From contig NZ_CH672413.1 in NCBI RefSeq assembly GCF_000152705.1, forward strand, positions 1,525,978 through 1,589,977: a DNA stretch of 64,000 nt. Reading direction: 5' to 3'. Origin of the DNA: Janibacter sp. HTCC2649 (GTDB taxonomy: Bacteria > Actinomycetota > Actinomycetes > Actinomycetales > Dermatophilaceae). A program made the translations under genes and the position numbers. The first letter of the stretch is position 1. Each line of letters begins with the position of its first letter. Shown here in pieces: positions 63,201-64,000 of this stretch. The notes beneath the pieces are model-generated. The model ran no database searches. It was given only the letters and a program-made list of their open reading frames with translations, and was not told where the DNA came from.

Positions 63201-64000
63201 GACGTCCCAGTAGAGAGTGTCGAGGTTGCCCTTGGTCGCGTCGCGCAGCTGCTGGGTGCGCCTCAGCAGGTCGCCGCTGTTGAGGTCGGTCCGCTGGTTG
63301 ATGTAGTAGCTCTGGTTGAGCCAGTTCCAGCCCGGCTTGGTCTTGTCGACGAGCGTCTCGTTGAAGGCCTTGGCCTCGGGGTAGGCCTCGGTCGCGTTGA
63401 CGTGGACGCCGAAGTCGGCGCCCCACTTCTTGCCCTGCTCGAGCAGGGTGTTCATGTCATCGAGGCCGCCGGCGCGCGTGTTGAAGTTGTCGCCGTAGTC
63501 GGGGTGAGCCGAGTCGTGACCCTCCGAGGCGTAGCCCTTGAGCAGGGCGAACTGGCCCAGCCCATCGGTCTCCTGTGAGATGCGCTTGACGTCATCGAGA
63601 GTCCGCAGGAACGGGTGGGTCGCGAGGCTGCTGAAGTTGAACGGGATGTGCTGGACGACACGGTTGGGGACCTGGTCGGCGCCCTTGGCCACCTGCGCGA
63701 TCGAGCGGAACGCGATGGCTCCGTCCTGCCAGTCCACCGCTGCGTCGGCATTGGCGTCACCCGTGACGACCACCTTCGCCCACGGGAGCTCACTCTGGGC
63801 CGGGGCCCCGTCGCCGCGCACGGTCCACTGTCCCGGGGCAATACCGACCCGCTTGGAACCGTCGCTGTTGGCGCGCACCTGGTGCCAGAAGCGACCGTTG
63901 TCGGAGTTCGTCGCCGAGGTCGGCTTGTCGTAGGTGCCGTTGGTCTCGACCGAGGCGGCCAGCTGGGCGGTGTTGACGATCCCGTAGGCCGCGCCCACCG
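60243..64000 (-). CDS. GH101 endo-alpha-N-acetylgalactosaminidase (N-terminus beyond window)
   Basis: The reverse frame runs to the window edge and gives 1252 C-terminal residues of a large modular enzyme. The GH101 barrel shows LYWDVYYTYGW, with the likely nucleophile Asp codon at 63204-63206, and VASEWAYSHERN, with the acid/base Glu codon at 63126-63128. Downstream come beta-sandwich modules, a NEW3-type domain (GPASGLVPGEANTFTTTFSSF), and two F5/8-type C (CBM32-like) domains ending the protein. It should release Gal-beta-1,3-GalNAc from mucin-type glycoproteins outside the cell. The signal peptide is outside the window. Confidence 0.93.
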   Translation of the reverse strand, partial: VGAAYGIVNTAQLAASVETNGTYDKPTSATNSDNGRFWHQVRANSDGSKRVGIAPGQWTVRGDGAPAQSELPWAKVVVTGDANADAAVDWQDGAIAFRSIAQVAKGADQVPNRVVQHIPFNFSSLATHPFLRTLDDVKRISQETDGLGQFALLKGYASEGHDSAHPDYGDNFNTRAGGLDDMNTLLEQGKKWGADFGVHVNATEAYPEAKAFNETLVDKTKPGWNWLNQSYYINQRTDLNSGDLLRRTQQLRDATKGNLDTLYWDVYYTYGWLPDQMDAKLREQGWSVASEWAYSHERNSLWSHWATDRNYGGATNKGINSTIARFIRNGEKDVWNPDPVLGGSTIVEAEGWTGQHDWNALMKNVWANQVPTKFLQHFDITKWGDAAGTTSIDFDGGVRGTSKDGVRQLFVADAKVLDGDAYLLPWGDETPNHPTKAYHYNADGGTTTWKLAPKLRSTKSFTVYELSETGRTKVGTVANTKNSVTLTAKSNTAYVLYPNSVPAQADPQFGQGGIVKDPGFNASTLGAWSPQGTVTQEHLSTGQRVAQIGAGAGSISQQLTGLKAGSRYAASAWVQVAPGGVRPTTVSVKGSGVDVANAFDRSTVTNSEASNELHGTSYQRVRVIFTAPADGTVTFSVAAAAGSAPVGIDDVRVVATTEAAPAGDVIAHQDFEGVDQGWMPFVSGPAQSGGDARTHLSQRNAPYTQAGWNGKLVDDALDGTWSLKAHEEANGLVYRTWAGTVPFEQGHRYKVEFDYQNATAGAYSFVTGVDQVVGGTSKTAELSTTAFGQQRTTQAFSREITTGSCGTPFIGLRRNAVGSAQADFILDNLKVTDLGATDEPGACSRLEVTGPASGLVPGEANTFTTTFSSFETTAATDVTVSLKAPDGWTVTPTTTATFASVAPGASVKTTWRVVVPATTPAGSYALTSSAAYTVDGEARSVTASGSFATLPAGKIPQSRLSIAGVSDAEPASAGGQPSNAIDGLTTTMWHSAWSQVDPDAPFPHWITVDLGDTYDVNGYDYQVRIGNGSIKGYEIYVSADNVTWGAPVKTGSFASTTEVQHLDFTAKPGRYVKLVGLSSINGAVFGGAGEINVWGKRVNEPPVALSKAPMSIQSVDSQETEGEDGAATNVLDDNPGTFWHTEWLNAETPYPHHIAVDLGASHTLSGISVQGRQDGNVNGPIKDYEVYVSADGTNWGTPVAQGSFTATTAAQLVNFAQPTTGRFVKVVAKNSINGAAFAAIAELQFYAPATP

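Noticed and set aside
61617..63578. 653-codon open frame opposite the GH101 gene
   Set aside because: Low-complexity Val/Arg/Gly/Asp translation typical of an antisense shadow; the GH101 frame has catalytic motifs.

Overview
The window is a gene-dense (>90% coding), high-GC actinobacterial chromosome segment. Many genes start with GTG, and operon partners often share 4-nt ATGA/GTGA stop-start overlaps. WhiB7, AdnA/AdnB, a mycoredoxin-like glutaredoxin, UPF0182 and a DUF3107 protein all point to Actinomycetota. The SigE-family sigma factors and general style suggest Micrococcales, perhaps Intrasporangiaceae-like, but no rRNA or tRNA is present to fix the genus.

Left part (1-32003). This is a housekeeping block whose order resembles, from family knowledge, the Mycobacterium tuberculosis Rv3193c-Rv3213c neighbourhood: UPF0182, Lon-like PDZ protease, DUF2342 protein, ThiF/TOMM-like protein, AarF kinase, whiB7, uvrD2, mycoredoxin, nudC, adnB, adnA, moeZ, TetR, DUF3107, ferritin-like protein, RhlE helicase and ParA. 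Inserted in it are moaE, two Nudix hydrolases, a YgjP-type metalloprotease, a HhH glycosylase and a cysteine dioxygenase-rhodanese operon. That operon is preceded by a tiny polycysteine leader ORF (11843-11881). whiB7 has a long leader with a translated ORF and an intrinsic terminator, and is followed by an untracked 43-codon basic ORF (12084-12215).

Middle part (32101-43301). Two VOC proteins, a lipoprotein, a RecB-like Fe-S nuclease, purU and a PHP phosphoesterase precede four sigma/membrane-protein modules (36803-43301), interrupted by one VOC gene. Each module pairs a SigE-family ECF sigma gene with an overlapping single-pass membrane protein, and each has an upstream CAACC-N16-CG(T/G) promoter-like element. 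The first two modules are a tandem duplication whose extracellular domains have diverged.

Right part (43384-64000). MaoC dehydratase, glycerol catabolism (glpK, glpD), an IS30-family element inserted in the loop of a 22-bp palindrome, DUF2332, Xaa-Pro aminopeptidase, an M48 protease, a PIG-L deacetylase, small membrane proteins, an acyl-CoA dehydrogenase and a RIO1-like kinase with an overlapping leader ORF. A glycan-degradation set closes the window: a GH5-like enzyme, a GH35 beta-galactosidase and a GH101 endo-alpha-N-acetylgalactosaminidase cut by the right edge, which suggests use of mucin-type O-glycans.

The most unusual window-wide signal is the octamer GTATGCCG (complement CGGCATAC). 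I counted about 52 copies by eye, where roughly 2 are expected. Copies sit in coding and intergenic DNA, force rare codons (TAT, ATA), and form inverted pairs in three terminator-like hairpins. This resembles DNA-uptake words of other bacteria and deserves a genome-wide test.
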